Below are positions 62,207-64,000 of a stretch of DNA of 64,000 bases, in pieces; within the stretch, counting starts at the first letter, position 1, and each line of letters opens with the position of its first letter. The translations under genes were made by a program, and so were the position numbers. This DNA comes from Martinezella tropici. Its GTDB lineage: Bacteria > Pseudomonadota > Alphaproteobacteria > Rhizobiales > Rhizobiaceae. Location of the stretch: assembly GCF_008370325.1 (NCBI RefSeq), contig NZ_VNIP01000006.1, positions 496,001-560,000 of the forward strand. Reading direction: 5' to 3'. The notes below the pieces were generated by a model that was given only the letters and a program-made list of their open reading frames with translations, made no database searches and was not told the DNA's origin.

Positions 62207-62941
62207 TCAGGCCGGCTTGACGCCGCACAGCATTTCCCGCTTGCCGGCGAAGCCTTTGCGCCGCTCGACGATAAAACCAGCCGCCTGCAGGTTTCGGCGC
62301 ACGAAGCCCGCGGCTGCGTAGGTGGCGAAGGTGCCGCCGGGAACGGTCTTGTCGCAGAGTACCTGCATCAGCTCGGGCGACCACATGTCGGCATTGCGTG
62401 ACGGTGCGAAGCCGTCGAGATACCAGGCGTCGAAGCCCGGTTGAGCAAAGCTCACGCCGTTCAGCGCCGGGCCGCAGACGACGCTGAGGCGCGTGTTTTG
62501 ATCGAGCGCCAGCGATACGATGCCTTGCGGATCGTCAGGCCAAGCAGCGACAAGGGCCTGACGTTCGCGATCAATTTCCGGCCAGTGCGACAGAGCCCGG
62601 TCGATCTCATTCGCATGCATGGGATAGAGTTCGAACGACATGAAGTGCAGTTGCGAACCCGGTGCTGCCTGCTGTCGCCACTGGCGCCAGGTCTCGCAGA
62701 AGTTCAGGCCGGTGCCGAAGCCGAGCTCACCGATGAGGAAATCCTGCCGCCCCTGCCAGCGGGTGGGCAGGCCGTTGCCGGCCAGGAAGACGTGACCGCA
62801 TTCCAGCCGGCCGTCGGTCTGGCAATAAAAATGGTCGCCAAAAGCCGCTGAATAGGGCATATCGCCGTCGCGCCATTCGAGCTCCGGGCTTGCCGCATTG
62901 GTTTCGGACGCCTCAGTCCGATCGGAAACTGGATCTGTCAT
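62207..62941 (-). CDS. mnmD: MnmD-type tRNA 5-methylaminomethyl-2-thiouridine methyltransferase
   Basis: 244-residue SAM-dependent methyltransferase homologous to the N-terminal domain of MnmC: LEWRDGDMPYSAAFGDHFYC, FLAGNGLPTRWQGRQDFLIG, ELGFGTGLNFCETWRQWRQQ, and WYLDGFAPSRNADMWSPELM. It completes mnm5U in wobble uridine 34 of certain tRNAs. In E. coli the second half of MnmC is an FAD domain; here an FAD oxidoreductase is encoded divergently, its start sharing CATG at 62939-62942. GTG 62962 is an alternative start that would overlap further. Confidence 0.85.
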   Translation of the reverse strand: MTDPVSDRTEASETNAASPELEWRDGDMPYSAAFGDHFYCQTDGRLECGHVFLAGNGLPTRWQGRQDFLIGELGFGTGLNFCETWRQWRQQAAPGSQLHFMSFELYPMHANEIDRALSHWPEIDRERQALVAAWPDDPQGIVSLALDQNTRLSVVCGPALNGVSFAQPGFDAWYLDGFAPSRNADMWSPELMQVLCDKTVPGGTFATYAAAGFVRRNLQAAGFIVERRKGFAGKREMLCGVKPA

Positions 62942-64000
62942 GGAAAGAGCCGATAATCCCACACGACCCGCCGGTCAATCATCTGTCGATCTGTTGATCG
63001 TTGGCGGCGGGATCATGGGCCTGTGGGCGGCCGTTCATGCCGAGCGTCTCGGCATTCAAGCCTTGCTCGTCGAAGCTGGCCATTTCGGGCAGGGGGCGAG
63101 CGGCGGCCTGCTCGGGGCGCTGATGCCGCATATGCCGGACAAATGGTCTGACAAGAAGCAGTTTCAGTTCGATGCGCTGGTGTCTCTGGAAGAGGAAATC
63201 GCAGCATTGGAGGCAGAGACGGGACTTTCGGCGGGCTACCGTCGCGCCGGCCGTCTGATCCCGCTGCCGAAGCCGCATCTAAGGCAGATTGCGCTTGGGC
63301 ATTCCCGAGATGCGGAAACGCATTGGCGGCTGGATAAACATGAATTTCACTGGCATGTGCTCGATGCGGCGCCCGTTCCAGGCTGGATTGAGCCTTCTGC
63401 TGCCGAAAGCGGATTTGTCTTCGATACTTTGGCGGCGCGCGTTGCGCCGCGTGCGTTGTTGAACGTACTGCGTCAAAGTCTTACCGGAGCAACACATGTC
63501 CAGCTCGCCGAGGGCGTTGCCGTCGAAAGCATCGATCCGGATAGAGGGCTGGCGCGTACGAATGAGGGCGATATCCGCTTCGGACGCTGCATGCTTGCTG
63601 CCGGTCATCGGTCGTTTCCAATCCTCGACGGGTTGACGGAAGGCCGCAAGTCCTCGCTTGGCCAACCGGTGAAGGGACAGGCGGCCATGCTGAAGGCGGA
63701 TGTCGACGGCCGTCTTCCGGTGATCTTCCGCGATGGCCTTTACATCGTTCCGCATGAGAATGGATTGGTCGCGGTCGGCAGCACGAGCGAGAATCGTTTC
63801 GACGACCCGCTGTCGACTGATGGACAGCTCGACGATCTTCTGGCCGCAGCGCGCGCCATGGCGCCGGTTCTGGTCGGCGCGGAGGTGGTGGAGCGCTGGG
63901 CCGGCCTGCGGCCGAAGGCGGTCGATCGCGATCCGATGGTGGGTGCGCATCCCGACCATCCGTCCTTGATTGCATTGACCGGTGGCTTCAAGGTGAGTTT
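62940..64000 (+). CDS. FAD-dependent oxidoreductase, DAO family (3' end off window)
   Basis: 353 codons visible, running off the right edge. Rossmann FAD motif VDLLIVGGGIMGLWAAVHAE, then GASGGLLGALMPHMPDKW, an internal LAAGHRSFPILDGL and GQPVKGQAAMLKADVDG, and DGLYIVPHENGLVAVGSTSE, all DAO/glycine-oxidase type. The GASGGLLGALMP segment recalls the MnmC1 domain GASGN..GALYP. ATG 62940 has GGAT 7 nt upstream; TTG 62994 is an alternative. Either a ThiO/DadA-like oxidase or the separate half of a split MnmC. Confidence 0.8.
   Translation, partial: MERADNPTRPAGQSSVDLLIVGGGIMGLWAAVHAERLGIQALLVEAGHFGQGASGGLLGALMPHMPDKWSDKKQFQFDALVSLEEEIAALEAETGLSAGYRRAGRLIPLPKPHLRQIALGHSRDAETHWRLDKHEFHWHVLDAAPVPGWIEPSAAESGFVFDTLAARVAPRALLNVLRQSLTGATHVQLAEGVAVESIDPDRGLARTNEGDIRFGRCMLAAGHRSFPILDGLTEGRKSSLGQPVKGQAAMLKADVDGRLPVIFRDGLYIVPHENGLVAVGSTSENRFDDPLSTDGQLDDLLAAARAMAPVLVGAEVVERWAGLRPKAVDRDPMVGAHPDHPSLIALTGGFKVS

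Overview
The window looks like chromosomal or large-replicon DNA of a Rhizobium-group alphaproteobacterium (Rhizobium/Agrobacterium). The evidence is the chvE-gguA-gguB-gguC sugar-uptake locus with its divergent GbpR-type LysR gene, a RIME-like intergenic mosaic repeat, an inositol dehydrogenase preceded by the GGAA-N6-TTCC motif known for rhizobial IolR, a RopA-like porin, several ABC sugar importers, and uniformly high GC with dense coding on both strands. I see no prophage, integrase, transposase or CRISPR array. All calls rest on reading the sequence and remembered family features; no database search was run.

Layout. 1-9.2 kb: 3' part (left edge) of a fused E1 alpha/beta 2-oxoacid dehydrogenase, a sterol-desaturase-type membrane hydroxylase, an AAC(6')-I-like acetyltransferase, a second GNAT, a flavin split-barrel protein divergent from a MocR regulator, an AraC regulator divergent from a phytanoyl-CoA-dioxygenase-type enzyme, and a histidine phosphatase followed by the RIME-like repeat. 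9.2-18.7 kb: a two-gene membrane operon, an RpiR regulator, a luciferase-like monooxygenase, a cupin, a lipid A modification cluster (EptA-type phosphoethanolamine transferase, a receiver-only response regulator, a PAP2 lipid phosphatase), a VOC protein, and a DGPF/YCII protein with its ECF42-type sigma factor. 18.7-27.8 kb: MFS pump with divergent LysR, GNATs, cupin, porin, a small secreted protein, and a LysR/SnoaL-like/SDR cluster. A tRNA-Arg(CCG) lies at 28 kb.

28.1-46.3 kb is the carbohydrate core. xylF-xylH-xylG faces a ROK repressor (xylR), with a perfect 19-bp operator-like palindrome between them. Then come a ClpP paralogue, an ArsR/SRPBCC pair, idhA, a small membrane protein and a J-domain-like protein. 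gbpR/chvE-gguA-gguB-gguC is followed by an aldehyde dehydrogenase and a pentonate dehydratase. Together these can import L-arabinose or galactose-type sugars and run the lower non-phosphorylative arabinose route to 2-oxoglutarate. The upper steps (sugar dehydrogenase, lactonase) are not in the window.

46.4-64 kb: a vapBC-type toxin-antitoxin pair, a three-gene ATP-grasp/alpha-E/transglutaminase operon (no Anbu peptidase beside it), two convergent EamA transporters, a DEAD-box helicase with a long disordered tail, a glycine-zipper secreted protein, a non-pyrrolysine MttB homologue, a 1082-residue hybrid histidine kinase, an SDR/AraC divergent pair, and, at the right edge, an MnmD-type tRNA methyltransferase divergent from an FAD oxidoreductase with the two start codons overlapping on one CATG.

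Most interesting points: the head-to-head MnmD/FAD-oxidase arrangement, a possible attenuator in front of chvE, the receiver-only regulator inside the lipid A cluster, the AAC(6')-like gene, and several well-formed operator palindromes (xyl, idhA, gbpR-chvE, vapBC).
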